The notes beneath the pieces are model-generated. The model saw only the letters and a list, made by a program, of their open reading frames with translations. It was not told the origin of the DNA and did no database searches. From positions 22,589 through 86,588 of the forward strand of contig CAYYMH010000016.1 in NCBI GenBank assembly GCA_964472785.1: a stretch of 64,000 bases of DNA, written 5' to 3'. The first letter of the stretch is position 1, and each line of letters begins with the position of its first letter. Positions 36,761-46,340 of this stretch are shown here, piece by piece. The translations under genes were made by a program, and so were the position numbers. Origin of the DNA: CAYYMH01 sp964472785 (GTDB lineage: Bacteria > Zhuqueibacterota > Zhuqueibacteria > Thermofontimicrobiales > Thermofontimicrobiaceae).

Positions 36761-36932
36761 TGAGCCATAAAGTCACAGAGGACTCGGAGAGCAAATCAAT
36801 AAAATTTAGGACAGATACTTTTCTTATTTCTGAGAATCAGGGTTTCAGATTAAATTTCAAAACCACATCATTACACTAAAACCTATGAATTGATTATTGA
36901 AATGCCTCCGTACTCTCTGTGTCTCTGTGGTA
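36761..36932 (+). repeat. Dispersed repeat element, copy A (about 172 bp) with imperfect terminal inverted repeats
   Basis: The unit runs from about GAGCCATAAAGTCACAGAG to CTCTGTGTCTCTGTGGT. Its ends are imperfect inverted repeats of one another (CACAGAG..CTCGGAGAG against CTCTCTGTGTCTCTGTG). The interior (AATCAATAAAATTTAG, AATCAGGG, AGATTAAATTT, ATTACACTAAA, TTGAAATGCCTC) is shared in order with the reverse complement of 58391-58560. No coding frame is present. It looks like a MITE- or REP-like element in the gap between two genes. Confidence 0.75.
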
Positions 36933-36986
36933 TTTTTTGTTGTCTGAATGGTCACTTTAATTTTAACCTAAGATCATTAATTTGAG

Positions 36987-39866
36987 ATGCTCATGGTAGA
37001 TGATATTAGCCTGTTAAAACGCTCGATCTCTCGAAAGATAATCTTATTTTTGTTCTTTTTTTTCGTGACTTGCTCGACAGTGAACCTGTTAAGTTTGCAG
37101 CGAATTTCCATCAACCTTCTTGGCAGTGTTGCTTTTATTAAACTAAGCACAACAATCAGCTTTTTTAGTGGACTGGGCGCTGGGGTTTTATTCGCGAAAT
37201 TTGGATCAGCACGTTTCAAAAAGGAAATTCACTTTTTTATATTTTCAAGCACCGCTTTGGGCGTGATGCTTATCATCTACTTCGCGATTTTACCTGTTGT
37301 TACAGTTTTAGCTAATTTCATCTTTCAGAAAACATTACATCAGTTTTTAATTCAGAATATTTTCTATTTCTTAATTCTATTTTTCCTCACTTTTTTTCCA
37401 TCAGCCCTGATTGGCTGCTCACTAACAGCCATTTTTGGCTTCTTAACTAAAAACGCAGCTAACATTGCCCAAGAAATTAAGGTTTTGGCCGTGTTGTTTA
37501 CCACTTCAATCGCGCTCAGTATCTTCCTGTCCGATTTTGCGTTTTTTCAAATAATTGGCACTAAACAGATTTTTGGATTTTCCGCGTTTTCTTTTTTAAT
37601 CATAAGTACTGTAACTCGATTTTTCACAAAAAATTTTGACCCGAGCATCTATTTTAGATACGAGTCTTCTTATCAGCAATTGCAGCTTCCGTTTTCCGCC
37701 CAGGCGAATAATGACAATATGTTAGACAAGGCAATGTTTGTTTGCGCAGCCATGTTAAGTTTTCTTTTTGTTTCGCTATTACTTTTGTGGATGAGGATTG
37801 GTGTCTATTTTTACGGTACGACGAATTACGCATTAAGCTTTGCACTTATGAGCATCTTCATCGGGCTGGCCATAGGTTTATATTTTGCAGATCATTTTTT
37901 TCCTGAAACAATTCCATGCTATCCGGTTTTATCTGTTATCATCATCTTGTTTGGTGTAATTGGTATTTCATCTTTTTTTGTCATGCCGGTACTAAAAAAC
38001 ATCAACCACATAATTCATTCTTTGCTTGATCATTTTAGTTTCTGGCTAACGCAATTGACAGTTTTCACTCTGAACACTCTTTTAATTTATATTTTCCCTG
38101 CAGCTCTGTTTGGAATCGCCATTACCTTGATTTGCCAAATTATCATAAAAAACGAGCAAAACCTAACAAGAAACTTTGACCTTCTTAAGGCATTCATCTT
38201 TGGCGGTGCTGCTGCGGGAATTTTCATCACTGAATTCATTATTATCGCTATTTTTGGGGTTCAAAAAAGTATTATTTTAATTTCATTACTGTACTTCTTA
38301 TTCGGCTTAATCATCCTTTTTATTTATTCGATTCAATTTGGAAAAATAAAACGCACATCGTTGGTTTTTATTTTTGTCGTCTTTTTATTCATTTTCATCT
38401 TACTAATTCCATCAAACACTATCCTTCGTATTTACAACTCCATCGGAGATCAAATTCATACATTTTACGTTACCGAAGTAATGGATGGGACGTTGACGCT
38501 TTATATAAACGAAAAGACCAATCAGATTGTTTTGGCTCAGGATGGCGAAACAATTGCAGAAAAGCCATTAAGCACTTTGGCTGTGGATGAAGTTAGTGGC
38601 TTAATACCGATGCTTTTGCATCCGAATGCGAACTCATTACTGTTGCTTGGCATGGATTCCGGACAATGCAGCAAAATGATACGCTCATATCCCATTGACC
38701 AGATTGAATTTGTTGAAAGCAGTAATAAAAAAATAGAACTTTTTAAAATTTTGAATGAAAACGAAAAGGAAGTTGGTAAACGCCATAACACCGAAATCAC
38801 TCGATCCGATAAAACCAGGTTTTCGAAATTCAGGAAAAAAGAATACGACGTTATCATCAACAGAAGCCTGCATCCCGCAACCAAAAGCGCAGCCAACCAG
38901 TTCAGTGTTGATTATTATAAAAACTGTAAAAAATTATTGTCCCCCACGGGCATTTTTGTTACGTTGGTACCGCTATATGGCCTATCAATCGAAGACCTGA
39001 AAATTATTTTAAAAACATTCTTGCGCGTCTTTCCCCATTCGACAGTCTGGTACAATAATAACAAAATCAATTACCACATTCTATTAATTGGTTTCAATGA
39101 TTCAATATTTCAAATCGATTTTAAACAATTTTCTAAAAATTTTGATAAACAGAAACATAATCCAGAATTGACACAAGCCGGTTTTAGCAATGTTTACGAT
39201 GTATTTGATTGCTTTGTAATGGGACATGAAGAAATTGAAACCCTTACCAAGGGTTTGAGAATAAATACGGTCAACCGACCGCTGCTTGAATTTTCAACGC
39301 CAAAAACGCCACGCAGCCCCAAAAAAATGTGTCGGTTGCTGCAATTACTGAAGAGCTACCGTGAAGAAATCTATCCCTATTTAACAAACATCGACTCCTC
39401 TTACCAAAAAAGAGAATTCGTTGAGCTTGTCACTGATACATATTTCAAAAGCAGTGAAAAAGTATTTGATGGGTTGTGCGAAGAATTACGGGGTAATGAA
39501 GACGACGCGCTCCGTTATTATCAGCAAGCAATTGCTATTAACGGTCTGGAATACGGCGCCAAACGTTTTTTGGACGCCTATTTTGATCCTTTGTTATTCA
39601 GAAATCCCAACACGCCACCCCAATTCATGCGAAACGCGAAAATTTATTATCAGAAAACAGAGTATCAAAAGGCGATTGAATCTTTGCAGCAAGCCATTGA
39701 AATGGATCCGAATTATGCGCCGGCTTATTTTGGATTGGGGATGAATTATGAAACATTGGGTGAATTGGAGAAAGCAAAGGAGATGTACCAGAAAACACTG
39801 CTGCTAAAACCGGACTTGGAGAATGTTAAAAATCGGCTGGATGCCGTTAACAAAGAATTGGAATGA
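36987..39866 (+). CDS. Polytopic membrane protein with degenerate spermidine-synthase-like domain and C-terminal TPRs
   Basis: The 959-residue protein starts with about 470 residues holding roughly 13 membrane helices. A Rossmann methyltransferase-like domain follows at about 490-740 (LLLLGMDSGQCSKMI, IEFVESSNKKIELF, YDVIINRSLHP), and then TPR helices at about 830-959 (YYQKTEYQKAIESLQQAIEMD). The order resembles the spermidine-synthase-like membrane proteins (SpeE fold joined to transporter-like helices) found widely in bacteria. The glycine-rich GGGDG loop is reduced to GMDSG and the catalytic VDxxDP motif is NRSLHP, so aminopropyl transfer is unlikely. Function unknown. The gene is bracketed by two copies of the dispersed repeat. 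Confidence 0.78.
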   Translation: MLMVDDISLLKRSISRKIILFLFFFFVTCSTVNLLSLQRISINLLGSVAFIKLSTTISFFSGLGAGVLFAKFGSARFKKEIHFFIFSSTALGVMLIIYFAILPVVTVLANFIFQKTLHQFLIQNIFYFLILFFLTFFPSALIGCSLTAIFGFLTKNAANIAQEIKVLAVLFTTSIALSIFLSDFAFFQIIGTKQIFGFSAFSFLIISTVTRFFTKNFDPSIYFRYESSYQQLQLPFSAQANNDNMLDKAMFVCAAMLSFLFVSLLLLWMRIGVYFYGTTNYALSFALMSIFIGLAIGLYFADHFFPETIPCYPVLSVIIILFGVIGISSFFVMPVLKNINHIIHSLLDHFSFWLTQLTVFTLNTLLIYIFPAALFGIAITLICQIIIKNEQNLTRNFDLLKAFIFGGAAAGIFITEFIIIAIFGVQKSIILISLLYFLFGLIILFIYSIQFGKIKRTSLVFIFVVFLFIFILLIPSNTILRIYNSIGDQIHTFYVTEVMDGTLTLYINEKTNQIVLAQDGETIAEKPLSTLAVDEVSGLIPMLLHPNANSLLLLGMDSGQCSKMIRSYPIDQIEFVESSNKKIELFKILNENEKEVGKRHNTEITRSDKTRFSKFRKKEYDVIINRSLHPATKSAANQFSVDYYKNCKKLLSPTGIFVTLVPLYGLSIEDLKIILKTFLRVFPHSTVWYNNNKINYHILLIGFNDSIFQIDFKQFSKNFDKQKHNPELTQAGFSNVYDVFDCFVMGHEEIETLTKGLRINTVNRPLLEFSTPKTPRSPKKMCRLLQLLKSYREEIYPYLTNIDSSYQKREFVELVTDTYFKSSEKVFDGLCEELRGNEDDALRYYQQAIAINGLEYGAKRFLDAYFDPLLFRNPNTPPQFMRNAKIYYQKTEYQKAIESLQQAIEMDPNYAPAYFGLGMNYETLGELEKAKEMYQKTLLLKPDLENVKNRLDAVNKELE

Positions 39867-39871
39867 AATTT

Positions 39872-39951
39872 TTAACCACTGAGTTATCCAAGAGCACAGA
39901 GTTATGATCCATTTTTATCTTTGTGTTCTCCGTGTGCTTTGTGGTGAATCG
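39872..39951. repeat. Dispersed repeat element, copy B (short form)
   Basis: About 80 bases carry only the terminal parts of the element seen at 36761 and 58391: CCACTGAG..AGAGCACAGAG at the left and TTTGTGTTCTCCGTGTGCT..GTGGTGAAT at the right, in inverted orientation. The interior is missing. It lies between the convergent stops of the membrane protein gene and the paralog array and may act as a terminator. Confidence 0.55.
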
Positions 39952-39967
39952 CTACTCGAAATTTTGC

Positions 39968-41715
39968 TCAACGAATTAATAACATTTTAATTATACTCGC
40001 CTTTTGGTCGGTTGATAGTCCTGCAAAATACAATCCCGAACTGACCGGCTGACCAAATCGGTCGGTTCCGTTCCAATGAACTGAATAACTGCCCGGAAAG
40101 AATTTTTTATCAAACAACTGCTCAACGAGCTGTCCCCGAATGTTGTAAATTTTCAAACTCACGAATCCGGTTTTCTCGATACTGAAGTGGATGTTCGTTG
40201 ATGGATTAAACGGATTAGGGTAATTTTGAAATATTTCATATTTTTTCGTTTTGACATCAGTCCCGATAACTTTGGTATGGGTTGGAACAAATAAAAATTG
40301 ATCTTCAGACGTCGCCGGGTATTTATACTCCAAATAAATCTGATCTCCGCTGTCGACAATACTTTGCCCGCTTTTGAACGAAAGGAAAACTTCTACGATA
40401 AGATCCTCCCAAACAAGTGGCTGATTCAAATAAATCTGTCCGGTTTCATCGTATGGTGTCTTAAAAATGTAAATCAATTCTCCGGGCTGCCACTGACTAT
40501 CTGGAACGGCTCGGTACTCGTTTTCTAAAAAGCCCGCATTTAATAAAGACACACGTTGACTGTTTTCCAGTTGCCACACATTAAATGGACACGGAAAAAA
40601 TCCATCAGGTCCATCATTAGGAAAACTTATCATCCGAAATGCGGACTGTCCATTCGGGTTTCCGACAACCCCATTGGAATCAATCTCGTTAACAAACTCG
40701 AGCTCGATCAATTTTGGAAAATCATCTCCTTTTATCCGAGTAAATATGTGCCCGCTTTTCTTTATCCGACCATTTTCATCAACATCTTCAAACGCGCAGG
40801 GATGTCCATTTGGAGACTCCTGGCATGTCCCTTCAAACCCTCCGTGTGGTAAAAAAGCCTCGATTACTTTAAATCCGTCCGTAACCGGAAGGTTATAACC
40901 AAATTGTTCTGGCGGAGTCTGATTTTCGAGCAGAGTGTCATTGATCGTCTGGTCAATAAGATGGAACATTTTTTCATTAAATGGGCTTATCGAATCACTA
41001 ACAGCAATGAGATATTGATGGTTCTTTAAAACGGCTGTGTCAATTATTCGTATTTTGAACATTGCTTTACTTTTTCCGGATATTTTATTCGGAATGATAA
41101 TATCATGATCGAGCTCAAACGGGACGACATTTAAGCTAAACCAATTTTCATGTGACCATTGATGGTTTTTATCATCATGAATAATCGCGTCAAAATAAAT
41201 CCTCGTTGTATCGTTTTCCGCCTGAAATTCATAGTAACTCGTTTCATCGCCATGAATGTACTCCGTGCTGTCAATTTCACCTGCAGCCAAATCGTTAAAG
41301 AAAAAATGTCTGTTCTGTGAGCTGATGACATCTCCTTTCGGATAAATAAAAATATTTGCCATATCGAAATCAAAGCCACTATTATTTTTGACCTCAAAAT
41401 TCAATCGTACATTTTCACCCGGATTTATTTTACCATCAAAATTAATATGATTATCAAAAATATTTACTGATGAAACCATCAAGTTTTCCTTGACCAGCGT
41501 GAATTTTTCTGCACAGCGCTCGAACATGTATTTCTCTGAATTTATGTCGGTTATTCTTAAATTTAAATATAACGCCTGTGGAAATTCTTTGGAGTACCAA
41601 ACATTTGAAAAATCACCGTCATCAAAATTTCCGTCATTGTGTTTCCCATCATCGAACAACTCAATATTGGCATGAACTGCTACTTCAAATTCATGTTGAT
41701 CCATCGGTTTGACCG
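39968..41715 (-). CDS. Secreted array paralog 4, C-terminal part (same gene as 41816-43218)
   Basis: The frame runs from the assembly gap to TAA at 39968. It contains the family's middle beta domains (NFDGKINPGENVRLNFEVKNN in part, YNLPVTDGFKVIEAFLPHGGF in part) and the C-terminal sorting module (NYPNPFNPSTNIHF, LKIYNIRGQLVEQLFD, SSGLYFAGLS, ending KMLLIR). If the 100 Ns and one copy of the 55-base duplicate are removed, this joins 41816-43218 in frame as a single gene of 3096 bases, 1031 residues, matching paralog 3 (1032 residues). The protein should be exported by Sec and handed to a type IX-like sorting system through this C-terminal module. No enzymatic motif is seen; a surface structural or adhesive role is a guess. 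Confidence 0.88.
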
Positions 41716-41870
41716 NNNNNNNNNNNNNNNNNNNNNNNNNNNNNNNNNNNNNNNNNNNNNNNNNNNNNNNNNNNNNNNNNNNNNNNNNNNNNNNNNNNNN
41801 NNNNNNNNNNNNNNNTCAATATTGGCATGAACTGCTACTTCAAATTCATGTTGATCCATCGGTTTGACCG
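41661..41870. other. Assembly gap of 100 N flanked by an identical 55-base duplicate (probably false gap)
   Basis: Positions 41716-41815 are N. The 55 bases before the gap (41661-41715) are the same as the 55 after it (41816-41870), starting TCAATATTGGCATGAACTGC. Two contig ends evidently overlap and were scaffolded without merging. Removing 155 bases restores one open reading frame. Confidence 0.93.
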
Positions 41871-43218
41871 CCACATTGGTTAATGCTTTCACCTTAAATC
41901 TGCTTTGATAAGAATTCCTGGCGAGCCAAGCCACTTTTTTCAAATCAGAGATACTTATCAGGTGCGATTTTTTATGACCGACCGCAAATACAAAAGCAAT
42001 CCGCTGAGTATCTCCCGGTGCCATAGAAAAAGGACCCGTACTCATCAGCGTCCTTCGATCACAATAAGGAAAAGAATGTTCATCCAACCAGCCTATCCGT
42101 TGCATTGGATCGCCATCGCGCATAAATGGTGTCGGTTCTCCGGTTTTTATATCAATTATGGGCATTCCCCGGGAATCGTAACCCTGCATTCTTTCGTATA
42201 ACATTGTAGCGCCGCTATTTGAATAAGGAAGGTCATCATAGAGTGGATGCCCGCTGATGAATATCTGGTAAGCAGACATCGGTAAATTTTTCCTGTTGAT
42301 CAAAGATTTTCCAAGTAGCTGAAATGCTGTATCACCCGAAGATTCAATGGTTGGTCCCTGAACCAAACAAAAACCAGCAGCAGGCACGATATCGCCATAT
42401 ATACTGTCATTAGAACGCCCATTATAAGTAAAGCCAACACCGATGGTTTTATCGCACCCATTTCGGTCGTCGTTGCCATTTCCCAAATCTGGGTCATGCC
42501 ACATTCCGACATACGCATCTTCAATATGCTCACAACTTTTATTAATGAACGTATAATGTAAAAAGATCGTCCGCCCTAACAAAGTTTTATCATCATTGAA
42601 CATCCACATCAGCACTTGCATTTCGAGGTTCAGTGGATTTGTGTGATAAGCTCTATTATGAAGCGCAGTATCTGCATCATTTGCTACATACCACAACGTC
42701 TGATCTCCCAGAATCAGCGGTTTTCCATTCTCATCTGTTGGAGCTCCATCAGCAAAAGGCCATTCTGCATAATCTTGATTGTAATTTGCATCCAGCGAAT
42801 CTGCCGTATCTCCCGGTTCGATAATATAAATTCTGTATTTTTTTCTCGCAGGATCATCCGGCATCCCATTCGGAAGAATCACACCGGGTTGAAACTCCGA
42901 GTTAAAGTCAGCGCAAGCAGTCCGAACTTCACTATTGACTTTTCCTGCAAACCAAATACCCGCTAAATATATCAGTGTTTTTTCTTCGTCTTTGGGATAA
43001 TAGAGCCCGGCGTTCCTTGTTTCCGGATGTCTGGCAAATGTACCATTATTCATTACCCAAGTTCGAAGCACATTATTTTCTAATGTCCGCGCATCAGTAA
43101 AGGAGTTCGGATTGTCATTTTGTTTATTTGTTTTTGACTGCGCCGAGCTAACCAATAACGAAATCAACACAAAAGCAGCAAAAATAATGAGTCCACCGTA
43201 TTTATTTTTTCTGTACAT
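41816..43218 (-). CDS. Secreted array paralog 4, N-terminal part (same gene as 39968-41715)
   Basis: The gene starts at 43218 with a signal peptide (GLIIFAAFVLISLLVSSAQS) and the family's N-terminal domain: WVMNNGTFARHPETRNAGLYY, LIYLAGIWFAGKVNSEVRTAC, GDQTLWYVANDAD, DAYVGMWHDPDLGNGNDDRNGCD and RRTLMSTGPFSMAPGDTQRIAFVFAVG (each cited in part). The GND-rich stretch looks like a calcium-binding turn. It enters the gap after AVKPMDQHEFEVAVHANI and continues in the entry at 39968. It starts two bases after the stop of paralog 3, the closest spacing in the array, so all four copies are probably cotranscribed. Confidence 0.88.
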
Positions 43219-43220
43219 TT

Positions 43221-46200
43221 TTACCTTATCAAAATCATCTTTATTAATTGCGACCGATTTCTCGTTTTCAATATTCCAAAATAGATGCTGCTCACGACAT
43301 CCCTATCGTATTTATTTTTTCCGGTCCATTCAATTTTATGATTTCCCGGCTGCAAAGTTTCTTCAATCAGAGTAATCACTTCTTGCCCCATGATATTGAA
43401 TATCTTAAACCTCACCTGCTCTCTTTTTTCAAGTGAAAATTCAATTTTCGTATTTTGGTTAAACGGATTGGGACAATTCTGACGCAGCTTGAAGTCTAAT
43501 TCTGGTTTTCCTGTTTCCTTTTGCTGAACATCAGTTGGTACAAATTGAAATCTGTCTTCAGCAGTTGGGGGACGCTCCCATCCAATGACAATTTTATCAT
43601 TTTCATCCACAACGCTGCTGTCCGCAATCAATCGTAAACATATCTGATACATGACATTATTCATGTCCAGTCTCTTGTTCAGATAGTAATTCCCTGACGG
43701 ATCGTAATCTGTTTTCATCACAAATAACCTTTCAAATCCCCCTAATTGCGAGGCATCGGGGTCCCAAACACCATTACTTCGTGGTGCATTGGGAGTTTCG
43801 AAAAAACAAACATCAAAAAGTCCCGCTCGTTCACCTTGAACAATTTTCCATATTCGGAACGGATTTTGAGTGACAGCAGTTGGCGCATTCGGATTGCCGT
43901 TGGCATAGCGATAGGCTAATTGCCCGGCAGGATCTCCGACAACTCCACTCGTATCCATCTCATTGACAAATTCCATCTCAACCGCATAAATTTCTTCTTT
44001 GGAAGCAAAATGACTTATGGCGACACCACCATCAAAAAAACAGCTGTTATAAAGTGGAACACCCTCAAAGGCAACCGGATGATCCGGATTAACATTTTCA
44101 TAATAAACATTTTTGATGCTTCCTTCCGGGGCATACCCTTCAACAACTTTGAACCCATCTGTTATTGGCACGTTGTAGGCATGCTCATCAGGTAACGGAT
44201 TGGCGTACAGTACATATTCCCCGACTGTCTCATCAAACAAATTGAACCAAAATGCCTGCGCCGAATCAAGCACTGAAATAGTGTAGGTATGACCTGTCAA
44301 CTCGTCTGGTTCAATTACTCTGATGACAAAATAGGCATCGCTTGTTCCCGCAACCTGCTGTGCCCTTATTTCATTGGGAATATAGTCAAATGGTTTAATT
44401 GGCAAATTCATGTCGTGCTGCCAAAAATGGTTGTCCAGATCCTGGGATTCAAAATAAATCGGTAGTTTATAATTTTCAGGGACCTGTTCTTCAATATCAA
44501 AAATGATCGTGCCATTAAGCTGCTTTGTTTCTCCGGCAGAAATTGAATCAAGAAAAAACAATCGATCGGATTGGTAATACATATCAACAAATGCCTCCGG
44601 TATTTTCGAGGCAATATACAGGTTATGAATTGTAAATGGATAGTTATTTGTCACGCGCACCTTGAGCCTGATATGTTCTCCGGGATTTGCCTGACCATTA
44701 TAATTTTCACTGTCACCCGCAACAATCAATTCCATATCAATCTTGTTTGTCAACATGATATTTTGATCCATCTTCTCAAAAGTATATTCCTCATTATTTT
44801 GATCTTGAATCACTAAGTTCAGATAATAAGCATCATCGAACGCATAGGTCAACCACGAATTGCCGAAAATCAGATTATTCCGATTTTTATCATCATGGGC
44901 GCCGTCATCGAATAACTCCATCTCGTGCACACGTGTATTTTGATAATCATAAATTTGAGCACGAACGGAATTGAGACTTATCGGTTCCGCAAAACGCACA
45001 TTCACGATGACCTGACGCTCTTTGTCCGAATGGTGTTTCACAGAAACATCGGTGTCAGGTACAATTTTTAAACCACTTTTAAAAACGTTAATCAGATTAC
45101 GGGCAACCTGTTTGACTTCGACAACATTTCTCAACCGATTCAGCTGGCGCACTCCGATTACAGCTATCGTAAAAGAACAGGTATCGCCGGCAGTAACATC
45201 TACGGGGCCGGCCGAAATCATCATTCGTCGGTCCCGGGGAATATCATCAAGCCAGCCCTCGCCAGTCACAGGATCACCGGAAAAAGTCCATTTCGTGATA
45301 TGTCCGGTGACCGGATTTATGGCTGGTTCGCCATAATAATCCAAACAATTCAGCCGATAATAGATCATTTTCGCTGTTTCCGGACCCCGGTGAAACATTT
45401 CTCCCCATCCCATCCATCCCGGGAAATTATGTTTATCTATACGAGGGGCATAAACCGGAATATTTCGATAACCCGGTTTATCTCCCCGCAAGGTTAGAGC
45501 TGTATCTCCTACAGAAGGTACGGCCGGAGATGCGATCATCTGATAACCAGCCGCGTGATTTTGAATATAGTTATCGTCCGTCCCGTCATAGCATATCACT
45601 GTTTTGAGGGTGCTGTCACTGCAGATTAAATCATTATTGGCATCACCGACATCCGGATCACAATATATTCCCACATACGCACTATCCCAGTTGGTTTCAC
45701 TTTTGTTGATGATGTCATAATGCAAAAACATGACATTATCCAGCGTCTCAAAGCCGAAGACGGTTAGGTGAACTTCTGCCAGTAACGGCGGACAAATATT
45801 GTAAACATTCCTGTCCTCGATAAATCCATCCGTAAAACTACACCATAATGTCTGGTCGCCTAACAGTTGCGGTTCCCCATTATCCTGCACCGGCGCACCG
45901 AATTGATGGGGCCATTCTGCATAGTCCACATTATTTAGGCTGTTATCGCCTGTTGTTATTTTAAACACACGGAACAGTGAGTCATTTTTTCCGAATGCCT
46001 CACCGGATTCGTCAATCGCGCCGCCGATAAAATCCGTCACAAAATCAGCAGCCGACGCCCGGATTTCTCCATTTACTTTTGCAGCGATCCAAAGTCCTGA
46101 TGTGTAAATTAGATAATCCCCATTCAGCGAAAGATCGCTATTACCGGCAATCGGATGTCTGGCAAAGACAGCGTTATTTTGGATCGAGCAGGAAATGCGG

Positions 46201-46319
46201 TTGATGTCAAAATATTTATATGATTCAATTGTTGTCTTCTTTAACATTTTATCTTGCTTTTCTTTAGCCGCTAAAAACACCGGAAAGATTAGCACTATAA
46301 TAATCAATTTAAACCTCAT
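43221..46319 (-). CDS. Secreted array paralog 3 with C-terminal sorting domain
   Basis: The 1032-residue protein has a short signal peptide (KLIIIVLIFPVFLAAKE) and an N-terminal domain of about 420 residues (SIQNNAVFARHPIAGNSDL, YLIYTSGLWIAAKVNGEIR, GDQTLWCSFTDG, AYVGIYCDPDVGDANND, DRRMMISAGPVDVTAGDTCSF in part). Several beta-rich middle domains follow (NGQANPGEHIRLKVRVTNNY, NVPITDGFKVVEGYAPEG), and it ends with the sorting module (NCPNPFNQNTKIEFSLEKREQ in part, FKIFNIMGQEV, KMILIR). It is complete. Its N-terminal domain is closest to paralog 2. No catalytic motif is evident; the conserved DPDxGxxNDD stretch may bind calcium. The function is unknown; export to the cell surface is inferred from the terminal signals. 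Confidence 0.88.
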   Translation of the reverse strand: MRFKLIIIVLIFPVFLAAKEKQDKMLKKTTIESYKYFDINRISCSIQNNAVFARHPIAGNSDLSLNGDYLIYTSGLWIAAKVNGEIRASAADFVTDFIGGAIDESGEAFGKNDSLFRVFKITTGDNSLNNVDYAEWPHQFGAPVQDNGEPQLLGDQTLWCSFTDGFIEDRNVYNICPPLLAEVHLTVFGFETLDNVMFLHYDIINKSETNWDSAYVGIYCDPDVGDANNDLICSDSTLKTVICYDGTDDNYIQNHAAGYQMIASPAVPSVGDTALTLRGDKPGYRNIPVYAPRIDKHNFPGWMGWGEMFHRGPETAKMIYYRLNCLDYYGEPAINPVTGHITKWTFSGDPVTGEGWLDDIPRDRRMMISAGPVDVTAGDTCSFTIAVIGVRQLNRLRNVVEVKQVARNLINVFKSGLKIVPDTDVSVKHHSDKERQVIVNVRFAEPISLNSVRAQIYDYQNTRVHEMELFDDGAHDDKNRNNLIFGNSWLTYAFDDAYYLNLVIQDQNNEEYTFEKMDQNIMLTNKIDMELIVAGDSENYNGQANPGEHIRLKVRVTNNYPFTIHNLYIASKIPEAFVDMYYQSDRLFFLDSISAGETKQLNGTIIFDIEEQVPENYKLPIYFESQDLDNHFWQHDMNLPIKPFDYIPNEIRAQQVAGTSDAYFVIRVIEPDELTGHTYTISVLDSAQAFWFNLFDETVGEYVLYANPLPDEHAYNVPITDGFKVVEGYAPEGSIKNVYYENVNPDHPVAFEGVPLYNSCFFDGGVAISHFASKEEIYAVEMEFVNEMDTSGVVGDPAGQLAYRYANGNPNAPTAVTQNPFRIWKIVQGERAGLFDVCFFETPNAPRSNGVWDPDASQLGGFERLFVMKTDYDPSGNYYLNKRLDMNNVMYQICLRLIADSSVVDENDKIVIGWERPPTAEDRFQFVPTDVQQKETGKPELDFKLRQNCPNPFNQNTKIEFSLEKREQVRFKIFNIMGQEVITLIEETLQPGNHKIEWTGKNKYDRDVVSSIYFGILKTRNRSQLIKMILIR

Positions 46320-46340
46320 TTTATCACCTATGAATTTTGT

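Noticed and set aside
36987..39866. Functional spermidine synthase
   Set aside because: The cofactor loop and catalytic Asp motif are missing, so only the fold is claimed.
41639..41830. Open frames read through the N run
   Set aside because: They consist of Ns and the duplicated contig ends; they have no coding meaning.
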